DNA of 64,000 nt from Halapricum hydrolyticum (GCF_025517535.1 NZ_JAOPKC010000007.1:52112-116111), one strand, 5' to 3'; shown: positions 34,957 through 43,987, numbered from the stretch's first letter. Program-made: numbers and translations. The notes: generated by a model not told the origin, from the letters alone.

Positions 34957-36318
34957 TTAGAGAGGGACATCCTGGAACGCCGCCTCGACCACCTTGCTCA
35001 GCGTCGGGTGAGCGTGAATCGTCCCGGCGACGTCGTCGACGGTCGCACCAGTACGCATCGCGAGAACGGCCTCGTGCAATAGCGTCGAGGCCTCGTACCC
35101 GATAGCGTGGGCACCCAGGATCTCGCCGTCCGGCGACGCGAGGACTTTCACGAAGCCGTGGTCGAGCTTCTTCGCCCGACCCATCGCCGAGTCCGCGTAG
35201 TCGGCCCGCCCGACGACGTACTCGGTGCCCTCGTCGTCGAGTTCCTCCTTGGTCTCCCCGACGCCGGCGATCTGTGGCTCGGTGAAGATCGTGTGGGGCA
35301 TCGCCGAGAGGTCGATCGCCCGCGACTCCCCGTGGACGACGTTCGCAACCGTGTGGTGGGTCTCGTAGTCCCCAGAGTGTTTGAACAGGGCGTTGCCCGC
35401 GATGTCGCCCTGCGCCCAGACGTTCTCGGCGGTGGTCTGCAGGTACTCGTCGGTCTCGATGAAGCCTCGATCGTCGACGTCGATGCCTGCAGTCTCGAGG
35501 TTGAGCGTGTCGCTGTTGGGGCGGCGTCCGAGTGCAACCAGTACCTCGCTCCCCTCGACGGTGGTCTCGTCGCTGGTTTCGGTTTCGGCGTGGACGGCAT
35601 ATCTCTCGCCCGTTTCCTCGACGGCAGTCACCCGGTGACCGGTGTACACGTCGTGGCGGTCGGCCGCGATGTCGGTGAACGCCTCGGCGACATCGCCGTC
35701 CTCCCGGTGGACCAGCGAGTCCACCATCTCGACGATGGTCACGTCCGTTCCCATCGCGTCGAAAAAGTATCCCAGCTCGACAGCGATGTATCCTCCCCCG
35801 AGAATAACGAGGCTCTCGGGCGTCTCTCGGAGGTACAGGGCATCCTGACTCGTGAGGTAGTCCACGTCATCAAGGCCGTCGATCGGTGGTACGATGGGGC
35901 GGCTCCCAGCTGCGACGACCACTTTCTCGGCCGTGACAGCTTCACCCTCAAGACGAACCGTCCGCTCGTCGACGAACTCCGTGCGTTCTTTGAACAGCGT
36001 GAGATTCTCCTTATCGCGGTAGCGTGCCTCCATGTCTTCCGCGATTCCCCCGAGCAAGTCGTCCATCTCGTCCACGACTGCGGCGTGGTCGATGCCGTTG
36101 AGGGTGGCGTCGACGTGGAACTGCTCGGCGGCACGAACGTGGTTCACCGCGTTGGCAGCTTGAATGAGCATTTTCGAGGGGTTGCATCCCCGGTTGAGAC
36201 ACGTCCCACCGAGTGGACCCGGTTCAACGAGTGCCGCCTTTAGTCCGGCGTCGGCTGCCGCTGCAGCCACGTTGTTGCCTGTTCCGCCACCGATCACGAG
36301 GACGTCAAAGTCGGCCAT
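34957..36318 (-). CDS. Pyridine nucleotide-disulfide oxidoreductase (lipoamide dehydrogenase/mycothione reductase-like)
   Basis: A 453-residue flavoprotein disulfide reductase, paralogous to the one at 15476-16897. Motifs: FAD loop VLVIGGGTGNNVAAAAADAG, redox pair C40/C45 (GGTCLNRGCNPSKM), NAD(P)H loop VILGGGYIAVELGYFFDAMG, FAD closing motif ENVWAQGDIAGNALFKH, and the base His-Glu region HAHPTLSKVVEAAF. No E1/E2 dehydrogenase genes are close. With serine acetyltransferase next door, a role in reducing a cysteine-derived thiol such as bis-gamma-glutamylcystine is possible. Its promoter and first 36 codons recur at 37532-37935. Confidence 0.9.
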   Translation of the reverse strand: MADFDVLVIGGGTGNNVAAAAADAGLKAALVEPGPLGGTCLNRGCNPSKMLIQAANAVNHVRAAEQFHVDATLNGIDHAAVVDEMDDLLGGIAEDMEARYRDKENLTLFKERTEFVDERTVRLEGEAVTAEKVVVAAGSRPIVPPIDGLDDVDYLTSQDALYLRETPESLVILGGGYIAVELGYFFDAMGTDVTIVEMVDSLVHREDGDVAEAFTDIAADRHDVYTGHRVTAVEETGERYAVHAETETSDETTVEGSEVLVALGRRPNSDTLNLETAGIDVDDRGFIETDEYLQTTAENVWAQGDIAGNALFKHSGDYETHHTVANVVHGESRAIDLSAMPHTIFTEPQIAGVGETKEELDDEGTEYVVGRADYADSAMGRAKKLDHGFVKVLASPDGEILGAHAIGYEASTLLHEAVLAMRTGATVDDVAGTIHAHPTLSKVVEAAFQDVPL

Positions 36319-36587
36319 ATTTATTTTGACAACGTCGACGACAATGAAGCTCCTCCGGCGGTTCGGTTTGATTGCACGGACGGGCTACAGGCATAAAAAC
36401 GGCCTCGGATACGCCGTTCGATTTGATCCGATTCAGGCATTGACGGCAGTGAAGATTATCGACAGAACGCGAGAGTTCCACGTTTCTCCTTTCTTTCCAG
36501 TCCCGGTCCTCGTAGTAGTGGCCGTGTCCGGTGATTCTCACAGTCAACTAGGTTCTGGTTCGACGTGTCGATCAGTTTGTGGTCGAG

Positions 36588-37463
36588 CTACCTGTTCGAT
36601 TTTTGCTTTTGCTTGGGGTGATCAGCAATGAACACGCTCGTGTTGTCGGGCACATCGTCAGTCACCCAGGAGTTCGCACCGATACTCACATGATCGCCAA
36701 TCTCAATCGTCCCGAGTACGTTGCTTCCAGCGCCAATAACGACGTGGTCGCCGATGTCGGGATGGCGATTATAGTCTTTCGCAAGCATGTGTTCCTCGCT
36801 TTCTTCGTCTTCTTCGAAGTGGAGAGCGCCAAGAGTGACGTTCTGGTAGATCCGGACCCAGTCGCCAACCGTCGTCGTCTCGCCGATGACGACTCCGGAC
36901 CCGTGATCGACGAAAAAGTACTCGCCAATCTCCGCACCTGGGTGGATGTCGATGCCTGTCTCGGTTTTCGTGTACTCAGCGAGTTCCCGGGCGTAAGAGA
37001 AGATATCCTCCTCGTAGAGGATATGCGCAATACGGTGAGACATGATCGCGTGGAATCCGGGATACGATCGGATGATCTCACAGTAGCTCTTTGCTGCGGG
37101 ATCGCCTTTATACGCGGCCTCAACGTCTTTTTTGAGGGCACGTCGAACCGCCGGCAACCGGTCAAGCGTTCCGTCGACGATCGCAGTCAAGACCTCCTCG
37201 TCGTGGTCCGAATAGGCTGTGATGCCGTTCTGTATGCAGCGACCGAGCGCCGTCAGATGGGTGCGAGTTTCATCGGGATCATTCAGTAACTCTGTCGCGT
37301 TCCAGCACCGAGGGAACATGAGCTGTTTGAGAAGCAGGGGTTCGTCACGCAGGAAATCGCGACGAGGATAGGTCCGTGAGGAGTACGTTGGAAACGGAGA
37401 TTCGTCTGCTCGATATGATTCGACAAGTTCTCTGTGGATGTCGCCGGTGTACTCGTATTTCAT
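36588..37463 (-). CDS. cysE: Serine O-acetyltransferase (EpsC type)
   Basis: A 291-residue serine acetyltransferase, which makes O-acetylserine for cysteine synthesis. A helical N-terminal domain (about 1-160) is followed by a left-handed beta-helix of hexapeptide repeats: IDIHPGAEIGEYFFVDHGSGVVIGE, VRIYQNVTLGALHF, then GDHVVIGAGSNVLGTIEIGDHV. The catalytic His residues lie in the GxxIHPGA and HGxG-type positions (VDHGSGVVIG). The layout matches the long EpsC form. It lies between the disulfide oxidoreductase gene and a chimeric pseudogene, in the same orientation. Confidence 0.92.
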   Translation of the reverse strand: MKYEYTGDIHRELVESYRADESPFPTYSSRTYPRRDFLRDEPLLLKQLMFPRCWNATELLNDPDETRTHLTALGRCIQNGITAYSDHDEEVLTAIVDGTLDRLPAVRRALKKDVEAAYKGDPAAKSYCEIIRSYPGFHAIMSHRIAHILYEEDIFSYARELAEYTKTETGIDIHPGAEIGEYFFVDHGSGVVIGETTTVGDWVRIYQNVTLGALHFEEDEESEEHMLAKDYNRHPDIGDHVVIGAGSNVLGTIEIGDHVSIGANSWVTDDVPDNTSVFIADHPKQKQKSNR

Positions 37464-37531
37464 TTTCTGGTCGTATCAGTGGACACAAAATCAGTTACTG
37501 TACGTTATATCTCGATGAACTCCCCGAACTG

Positions 37532-37786
37532 TTACTCTTTCGGAAATGACTCCCAGAAGACGTCCACCGGTTCTTGATCAGGATTCGCTTCGAGGTTGGC
37601 TTGGTTCGTCAGATTTGGGTCTTCGATTGGGGAGGCTGCCTCCCCGGCCCAGGCGTAGAACCCGACGAGTGTCTCGTCGAGCGGACCCGGTTCGACGAGT
37701 ACAATCTCTAGTCCGGCGTCGGCTGGCGCTGCAGCCACGTTGTTGCCTGTTCCGCCGCCGATCACGAGGGCGTCGAAGTCGGGCAT
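37532..37786 (-). pseudogene. Chimeric pseudogene: oxidoreductase N-terminus joined to HTH-regulator C-terminus
   Basis: An 84-codon open frame. Codons 1-36 match the N-terminus of the oxidoreductase at 34957-36318 (MPDFDALVIGGGTGNNVAAA, through VEPGPL). Codons 37-84 match the C-terminus of the regulator at 40163-40765 (ETLVGFYAWAGEAASPIEDP, through NPDQEPVDVFWESF). The join falls just before the redox Cys pair, and neither the FAD-domain remainder nor the HTH is present. The upstream DNA to about 37935 also copies the oxidoreductase promoter region. The frame is intact from ATG to stop, so a short product is possible, but no function is expected. Confidence 0.75.
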
Positions 37787-37935
37787 ATCTATTTCGATAA
37801 CGTCGACGACAAAGAAGCTCTCCCGGCGGTTCGGTTCGATCGCATGGACGCTTTCGACAGCGAATACGATCACCTGCCTGAATCGATTGGTGCGGACAGT
37901 CACTCCACTGATCGACAGAACTCGCTGAATCGGAT
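37787..37935 (-). repeat. Diverged copy of the oxidoreductase promoter region
   Basis: The plus strand here (acgtcgacgacaaagaagct, then cggcggttcggttcgat) closely matches 36319-36480 (acgtcgacgacaatgaagct, cggcggttcggtttgat). Shared words reappear near the far end (atcgacagaac). By eye the match is roughly 80-85 percent over the nearest 90-130 bases. The TATA-like run of the intact copy (cataaaaacg near 36391) is not conserved here. Confidence 0.7.
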
Positions 37936-37965
37936 AAATCCCTACAACAGTCGGTATGAGTCCAC

Positions 37966-40029
37966 CTACTCTCCAGGAGCCATCCCGTACGGCTCGTTTC
38001 GGCGGTGACTCTCGACCAAGAGGACATACATCGCCTGACTCCACTGAAGATTTGAATTCCAGGTGACTGTCCCGTCGCCGTCGACTCGCTCGGGGAGTAG
38101 TCCTGCCGAAGTCGTCCACTCTCCAGCGTGGTCGGTCACAAAGTCCTCAACTGCGCCCGGATCGACCCCCGAGCGCCAGCGAACCACGTCGGCATACGCC
38201 TCACACAGGGGCCAGCCGCCGTCCTCGGCGGTCCGACTCGGTGTGTAGACGTCCCCGGGATATCGCCCGACACACGGCGTGCCATCGGCCTTCCAGACCG
38301 GATCATCGGCGAGTTCGACGGTCGAGACGAGAGTGTCGTCGTCGCTATCGAGTACGTTCCACGGCCAATAGGCCATGAACGCGGCCGCGTCCGGTCGACC
38401 GTCGGGTGCCGGCGTCCCGTGCTCGGGTTCGCCCGCAGTCACGTAATGATCGCCGTACGCCGTCCCTTCCCGATAACAGTACTGCTGGAAGTTTTCGGCC
38501 CAGACGCTCGCCCGTTCGCGACAGTCGATAGCGAAATCCTCGTCATCAACCGCGTCCGCCATCTCGGCCATACAGCGTAGGCCGGCGATCGCGGCAGCGC
38601 TCCCTTCGGTCGAGTAGCCCCAAACCTCTTCCCACGGATCTTGATGCTTCTCCGGGAATCCGTACCCATTATCCCACTCTAAGAGGAACTCCGCCGCGAG
38701 TTCGCTCATCTCGTAATGGGAGTCGAGAAGTTCCTTGTCGTCGGTTTCCTGCCAGAGTAGCCAGTGGGCGTAGATCGGTCCGCCGACCTGATCCAGTTGG
38801 AGGGCGCGCCAGTGGGGTTCGCCGGTGGTGTAGTAGTTCTGCCACCACGTACCGCGCCGGTCGATTCCTCGATCGTCGGCGGTCTCCTCGTCGGTGTCGG
38901 TGATCTGTACGCGGTCGAGCCAGTCGAGCGCTTGCCGGGCCTCATCGAACGCCCCAGCGGCGACGAGCGCCTGAATGATGATCACCTGATCCCGTGGCCA
39001 GATGAACTTATACGTCATGTCCGTCGGCTTGAATGCCCCGGCGATCATCGCCTGACAGTGGTCTTCTGCACACTTCAGGCTCGTCAGTGACCGTTCGTAC
39101 AGATTGTCGACGAACTCGTCGCCAGTCGGCCCTGTCGTGATCCCGTCGTTCCACTCATTCCACGCGTCGGCAAAGTCGTCCCGTTCTGCGTCGTAGCCTG
39201 TGTCAAGTGCATCCAGTGCGTGTTCGATGGCGCGGTCTTCACTCTCCTTTGCGAAGCCGATCGCGGTGAGCCACTCTATCGACTCGGCATCTCCCACATA
39301 TAATCCGAACCCAGCGTCGAGATTCCCGATACCGGAGGCTGTCGAGTCGATCCATCCATCGTTTTCCTCGTACACGTCCGCCCATGCACTGCGTTCTGGC
39401 CCCTGTGATTCGCCGGTGGTTCCGATTCGGTGGCCGTCGAAGCGACGCCGATTATCGTAAGATTGCACGAACGCGAGATGTCGGTTCCCGTCCGTGGCCG
39501 TCAGTGCGTCATACTCCTCGGCGTGGACGACGTGGGCCGACTGGACGGCATTCGGATCCTCGTGGCTGTGCCCCTTGATCCCAAGATTAAACACTGTGAA
39601 CAAGGTCCGTTCGTGTGGTGTTTCAAAAGTCGCGGTGTTTCGAACGAGGATCGAACACTGATTGGAACTCGCGACGATGTCTTGTCGGACGACACCCTCG
39701 GTTCCGTCACCAAATCGAAGCTCATTTTCCAGTTTCAGTTCCGGAACGGTCGACGACGCCCAGTCGAGTGCGCTCTCGATAGCGTCGTTCCGTCCATCGT
39801 GCGTTTCCCCGAGATCTCGATCCCACACGAGCGTGTGCAGATCGTAGAACAGTTCGACGTCCGATCGAAACGCTGAGGTCTCTTCGATGATTGCTCCGTC
39901 GTACTCGACTCTATGGTTGTCCGCGTACCGATTCGCGGTCACCAATATGTGTTGGCTCTGACCGGCCGGTGTGCTCGTGATGGCATCCTTGTCACTGGGT
40001 ACTGCGAAGTCGGTTGGTGGCTCGGTCAT
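37966..40029 (-). CDS. Glycoside hydrolase family 15 glucoamylase-like protein
   Basis: A 687-residue GH15 protein that releases glucose from alpha-1,4-linked glucans. An N-terminal beta-sandwich domain (about 1-260) precedes the (alpha/alpha)6 barrel. Barrel motifs: KFIWPRDQVIIIQALVAAGAFDEARQALDWL, the general-acid loop LWQETD, a catalytic-base region around WEEVWGYSTEGSAAAIAG, and DGGWPLCEAYADVVRWRSG near the end. No signal peptide or Tat motif, so it is intracellular, probably degrading glycogen-like polymers or maltodextrin. The ATG at 40029 gives MTEPPTDFAV; one nine bases earlier is possible. It has no sugar genes beside it. Confidence 0.9.
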   Translation of the reverse strand: MTEPPTDFAVPSDKDAITSTPAGQSQHILVTANRYADNHRVEYDGAIIEETSAFRSDVELFYDLHTLVWDRDLGETHDGRNDAIESALDWASSTVPELKLENELRFGDGTEGVVRQDIVASSNQCSILVRNTATFETPHERTLFTVFNLGIKGHSHEDPNAVQSAHVVHAEEYDALTATDGNRHLAFVQSYDNRRRFDGHRIGTTGESQGPERSAWADVYEENDGWIDSTASGIGNLDAGFGLYVGDAESIEWLTAIGFAKESEDRAIEHALDALDTGYDAERDDFADAWNEWNDGITTGPTGDEFVDNLYERSLTSLKCAEDHCQAMIAGAFKPTDMTYKFIWPRDQVIIIQALVAAGAFDEARQALDWLDRVQITDTDEETADDRGIDRRGTWWQNYYTTGEPHWRALQLDQVGGPIYAHWLLWQETDDKELLDSHYEMSELAAEFLLEWDNGYGFPEKHQDPWEEVWGYSTEGSAAAIAGLRCMAEMADAVDDEDFAIDCRERASVWAENFQQYCYREGTAYGDHYVTAGEPEHGTPAPDGRPDAAAFMAYWPWNVLDSDDDTLVSTVELADDPVWKADGTPCVGRYPGDVYTPSRTAEDGGWPLCEAYADVVRWRSGVDPGAVEDFVTDHAGEWTTSAGLLPERVDGDGTVTWNSNLQWSQAMYVLLVESHRRNEPYGMAPGE

Positions 40030-40162
40030 CGGTGACAAATTCTATTGGCTGAATGATGAATTCGCCGCATGTGTGCAACGATGTCACACACCGGAAAACA
40101 GTCTATCATCCCTACTACTCAGTGGATAGTCGGATATCGCTCGGGAGAATGGTGGGCCCAGT

Positions 40163-40765
40163 TTACTTTTCGTTGAAATTCTCCCAGAAGACGTCCGGCA
40201 GCTCTTGATCGGGATTCGCTTCAAGGTAGTCTTGTTTCGTCAAATTTGCGTCTTCGATTAGGGAGGCTGCTTCCCCGGCCCAGACGTAGAACCCGATGAG
40301 CGTCTCGCGGCGCATTCGTTCGAGATCGACCGAATGATACACCTTCACGACGCCACCACCTTCTCGATTGAGCTCGGACCGTCTGAGCAATCCTAGTTCG
40401 ACGAGTTTGTTGAGATACCGCGTGACTGTACTTCGGTCGTACCCGAGCTGCTCGGCGACTTCGTTCGCTGAGAGAGGGCCCTCACCAATAACGCATAGAC
40501 AGATATCCAGTCCGGCCTTCGGAAGACCGAACGCCTGGAGGAGAACCTGCCTCACGTCCGGGGGTTTCACACTCATATCCAACTCTGTAACCCGCTCCAT
40601 AGGTTCATCGTGACAGGACATCGGTGGATCGTCATTTCCAACGACGAGAACGACGTTGTCACAATCGGAGACGGTGCATTCGTAGATATCGTACCGACCT
40701 GAATTCGGGTCGTACTGGACCTCGGCACTCTCGTCGTCGGACTGGGTTGTACTTCGATCAGACAT
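40163..40765 (-). CDS. Cys-containing HTH transcriptional regulator, paralogue
   Basis: A 200-residue regulator closely related to the one at 22065-22673. The N-terminal motif is YECTVSDCDNVVLVVG with MSCHDEPME, so the first Cys pair is spaced by four residues and not two. The winged helix is PLSANEVAEQLGYDRSTVTRYLNKLVELGLLRRSELNREGGGVVKVY, and the C-terminal helix is LIGFYVWAGEAASLIEDANLT. A TATA-like tttatat (plus strand 40784-40790) precedes the ATG by about 22 bases. A fragment of the same family is fused into the pseudogene at 37532. The likely role is redox- or metal-responsive repression or activation; targets unknown. Confidence 0.85.
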   Translation of the reverse strand: MSDRSTTQSDDESAEVQYDPNSGRYDIYECTVSDCDNVVLVVGNDDPPMSCHDEPMERVTELDMSVKPPDVRQVLLQAFGLPKAGLDICLCVIGEGPLSANEVAEQLGYDRSTVTRYLNKLVELGLLRRSELNREGGGVVKVYHSVDLERMRRETLIGFYVWAGEAASLIEDANLTKQDYLEANPDQELPDVFWENFNEK

Positions 40766-40844
40766 CGATACCGTGTACCTCCATTTATATCGACTGTTAT
40801 GTGGGGAGCCGATAAATACTGGCCTCTCAATCTGCTCGAATCTC

Positions 40845-41099
40845 CTAATTCGAATCCACGATCACTATCTCATCGGTATCGAGAGCCAGTAGCTCTTCGC
40901 CGGTAATCGTTATCCTGACCCGACCGTCCGGGTACGTTCGGACTAGTTCGCACGCTGCGAGTCCATTCAGATGAGATTCGATCGTCCCTTCGTTGGTCTC
41001 GAGCATCGCTGCGAGCGCCGCCGTTGTCGTCGTCTCTCGCTGGTCTGCGTCGCTTGCTGTGGCGAGTTGTTCTAGGACGGCTCGTCTAGTTACGGACAT
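40845..41099 (-). CDS. Small winged-helix protein
   Basis: An 84-residue protein consisting of one winged-helix domain: TRRAVLEQLATASDADQRETTTTAALAAMLETNEGTIESHLNGLAACELVRTYPDGRVRITITGEELLAL spans it. Such proteins in haloarchaea are often transcription regulators or act with CheF-like partners; the target is unknown. It is 138 bases upstream of nothing related and lies in tandem behind the RimK-fusion gene, the same direction. Confidence 0.72.
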   Translation of the reverse strand: MSVTRRAVLEQLATASDADQRETTTTAALAAMLETNEGTIESHLNGLAACELVRTYPDGRVRITITGEELLALDTDEIVIVDSN

Positions 41100-41237
41100 G
41101 GTTGAAGGGCGTCTGTGTGTCTCTCCCGGGTCAACACGCCCGGCTGTTCTGGAAGTGGCGGGTTGGGAGCGAGCGCTCGCTCAGGAGGAGGTTCATCGCT
41201 TCGATTTTTGTCGACGGGTGGGCTGCTCTGCATGTGA

Positions 41238-42623
41238 TTACTCCTCAACTGTCTGGCTGATATGGAGCTTATACGCTTCGAGTACGTCACGTCCAAGAAG
41301 AACTGGATAGGTCATCTCAGACCGGTCGGCAATGCTGGCTGTGACCGTCCGCCAGCGGCCGTTCAGACAGAGATCGACGTCGACGAGGGGGCGAGTTTCG
41401 GTGTCACTTCCCGTTCCTGACCGCACGTCGGTTGTCCCGACGAGGGGCCCGGCACCGATTCGACCGGCGAGGTCGGTGTCGATGCTCGTTCGCTTCGCGC
41501 CCGTGTCCGACTTTGCGATCGCCTGTTCTGCCCCGTCACGACCATTGATTCGGATTCGTGAGGTATAGCCGAGGACGCCGTCGTCACTCTGTTCTTGAAC
41601 GAGCGGTGGTTTACAATCGGGAACTGAATCGTCCAACGTTGATTCCAATTCACCGACCTGAGATGGATCAACGTTGCCACCCGCTCGCTCGATAGCGAGG
41701 CGTGCGATGTGTGGTGCCGCTGAGACACCCGTCGCCGAAAACAGGCCTTTGAATCCGGCAGTAGCGTTAACCTCGAGGATGTACCATTCGCCGTCGATTG
41801 GCATCAGATCGACCCCGGCCAGATCCAAACCAAGGATATCCGTGGCCTCCTTCGCTAGTCGGCGAGGCTCCTGACCAAGTTCGTCAGTTACGCCCTCCAC
41901 TTCACCACCGAGCGCGACGTTCGTCCGCCAGTCGCCGTCCGGTGCGTGGCGTCGCATCGCCCCGACGATCTCTCCACCGACGACGTAGACACGCACGTCA
42001 GAGGGACGGTCATCGGTGTTTTCCAGGAACTCCTGAACGAACGCGTGTTCGTCGTTGATCATCGGGCCGACGGGATCGTTCGGCGAGACGACCGACATAT
42101 CCTGCCCGTTCGTTCCAATGGTATGCTTGTGCGCGGCGGCGTCCGGGAGGTACTCCGGCCACTCCTCGAAGGTTCGCGGAGAGCGGCCGAAGAAGGCGTC
42201 CGGCACCGGCAAGTCGGCCGCGGCGAGCTTCGCACCAGCGCGATACTTGTGGAGCGTGCTCGCGACGGCCTGCGGTGGGTTCACGACGGGCGTCGTTTCC
42301 TCGTAGAGCGCAGCGAGCTGGAGATCTTCGAGTTGGTGCTCACTCTTGGTTAGGAGCATCCGGTTTACGAGGACATCGACCCGTGGCGAAAGTTGGACAG
42401 TGCCGTCCTCGATCCACGAGGTGACGTTCTCGTCGCGGATCCAGACGGGTTCGTGCCCCAGCACCCGAACCGCATTCAGGATCGCTTTGGTCTCCTTGCT
42501 GTTGTGGGGGTTCAACACGCCAACCTGCTGTGTCCCCGCAGCGGTCTGCGCACCGTCGATGCTCGAAGACCGTGCCGAGTCCGTCGCACCCTCTGGCCCG
42601 GGCGAATTGGAAGAGGCAGTCAT
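41238..42623 (-). CDS. RimK-like ATP-grasp ligase fused to a retropepsin-like (RimB) domain
   Basis: A 461-residue fusion. Residues about 35-335 are a RimK-type ATP-grasp ligase that adds amino acids to a carboxylate: KAILNAVRVLGHEPVWIRDEN, the ATP lid FVQEFLENTDDRPSDVRVYVVGGEIVGAMRR, and metal-binding DLAGVDLMPIDGEWYILEVNATAGF. Residues about 355-461 are a retropepsin-like zinc/aspartic protease domain with the DTG motif (D373-T-G in KSDTGAKRTSI) and a YPVLLGRDVL end. The product is presumably a peptide-like or glutamylated cofactor; the protease could trim it. It is divergent from the succinylglutamate desuccinylase-like gene, a pairing also seen in bacteria as three separate genes. Confidence 0.88.
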   Translation of the reverse strand: MTASSNSPGPEGATDSARSSSIDGAQTAAGTQQVGVLNPHNSKETKAILNAVRVLGHEPVWIRDENVTSWIEDGTVQLSPRVDVLVNRMLLTKSEHQLEDLQLAALYEETTPVVNPPQAVASTLHKYRAGAKLAAADLPVPDAFFGRSPRTFEEWPEYLPDAAAHKHTIGTNGQDMSVVSPNDPVGPMINDEHAFVQEFLENTDDRPSDVRVYVVGGEIVGAMRRHAPDGDWRTNVALGGEVEGVTDELGQEPRRLAKEATDILGLDLAGVDLMPIDGEWYILEVNATAGFKGLFSATGVSAAPHIARLAIERAGGNVDPSQVGELESTLDDSVPDCKPPLVQEQSDDGVLGYTSRIRINGRDGAEQAIAKSDTGAKRTSIDTDLAGRIGAGPLVGTTDVRSGTGSDTETRPLVDVDLCLNGRWRTVTASIADRSEMTYPVLLGRDVLEAYKLHISQTVEE

Positions 42624-42738
42624 TAGCGTTGCTCTGGTACTGATTGGGGATAGCTGTCATTACGGGTTCTGCGTGCGTGTGACACAGTTACAACTGCTCT
42701 TTCGATTTAAGCCGTTAGGACCCACCACATAGGGACTG

Positions 42739-43761
42739 ATGACCGCGCAACAGGCAGAGGCGTTCACCTTTGATGGCGGCCGAGTGGAGCCGGGCGAAAC
42801 TGAGGAACTCCGGTATTCAGTGAGCGAAACCTATCTCGGCGATCCGGTTCGTATCCCAGTTACGATCATCAACGGGCCAGAGCCCGGGCCGACTGCGTTT
42901 CTCTCAGCTGCGATTCATGGTGACGAACTCAACGGAATCGAAATCGTCCGGGAAGTCGCCCAGGAGTGGGAACATACCGAGGTCTGTGGAACGCTCGTCT
43001 GTCTCCCCGTCCTCAACGTCCCGGGGTTCACAGCACAGGAGCGATACTTGCCGATCTACGAGCGGGACCTGAACCGGGCGTTCCCGGGAAGAGAGGACAG
43101 TACGAGCTCGAACCGGATCGCCTACCAGATCTATCACAACTTCATCGAACCATGCGATTTCGGGCTCGACTTCCACACGTCGACACGGGGGCGGACGAAC
43201 ATGTTTCACGTCCGTGCGGATATGGACGACGAGGGCGCCGCCAGACTCGCCCGCGCGTTTGGGACAAATCTCATCATGGCAGGCGAAGGGTCGGAGGGGA
43301 TGTTGCGCCGCGAGGCGACCGACGACGGCATCCCCACCATTACTCTCGAGATGGGCGAGGCCCACCGCTTCGAGCGGGAACTGATCGACCACGCGCTCGA
43401 GGGTGTACGGAGTGTGTTCGCTGAGTACGGTATCTATCAACAGGAAACCGTTCGCTGGCCGGGCTGGCAGACCACTATCGAGAAGAGGGACGAGAAGACA
43501 TGGCTCCGGGCGGATGCCGGCGGCATCGTCGAGATGTTCTACGAACGAGGCGACCTCGTTCACGAGGGAGAAACGATCTGCCGGATCACCAACCCGTTCA
43601 TGGCCGACGAGACTACCGTGGAGGCACCGTTTACCGGGGTTCTCGTCGGGGTCCTCGAAAACCCGGTAGTGTACCCCGGGAATCCACTCTGTCATTTCAT
43701 CAAGATCGAGGAAATGCAGGAGGAGATTATCGAGGAGCGAACCGGCCGCACTCACGAGTGA
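42739..43761 (+). CDS. Succinylglutamate desuccinylase/aspartoacylase-like (M14) hydrolase
   Basis: A 340-residue zinc carboxypeptidase-fold deacylase. The zinc ligands HxxE (AAIHGDELNG) and the later His (LDFHTSTRGR) are present. The catalytic Glu lies in TITLEMGEAHRFERE. The last 90 residues form a beta-rich biotinyl-like domain (LRADAGGIVEMFYERGDLVHEGETICRI). Members that sit next to RimK and RimB are thought to act on the same amide product. It is divergent from the RimK fusion, with a 115-base shared promoter region. Confidence 0.9.
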   Translation: MTAQQAEAFTFDGGRVEPGETEELRYSVSETYLGDPVRIPVTIINGPEPGPTAFLSAAIHGDELNGIEIVREVAQEWEHTEVCGTLVCLPVLNVPGFTAQERYLPIYERDLNRAFPGREDSTSSNRIAYQIYHNFIEPCDFGLDFHTSTRGRTNMFHVRADMDDEGAARLARAFGTNLIMAGEGSEGMLRREATDDGIPTITLEMGEAHRFERELIDHALEGVRSVFAEYGIYQQETVRWPGWQTTIEKRDEKTWLRADAGGIVEMFYERGDLVHEGETICRITNPFMADETTVEAPFTGVLVGVLENPVVYPGNPLCHFIKIEEMQEEIIEERTGRTHE

Positions 43762-43987
43762 ACTACCCGTTTTCTGGGTCTTCGTCGACGGATCGGAACG
43801 CTCCGATATCGACGGTGACGCCGGAGTCGTCTACAGAGAGTTGCGGCTCGCGATGGCGTTATCCGTTCGGCGCGCCTTTTTTCAATCCGGAACCGAAGGT
43901 AACTGTTCCAATTTGCTCTGGAAGGGAACATGATCGTACCGACATCACGACCGACTCGACACACGAACCGTCTCAGTTGAGATCCTA

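Noticed and set aside
43762..43987. A short minus-strand stretch resembling a protein C-terminus (SVDDSGVTVDIG)
   Set aside because: It is limited to about 28 codons, is interrupted by a stop just upstream, and no family could be named.
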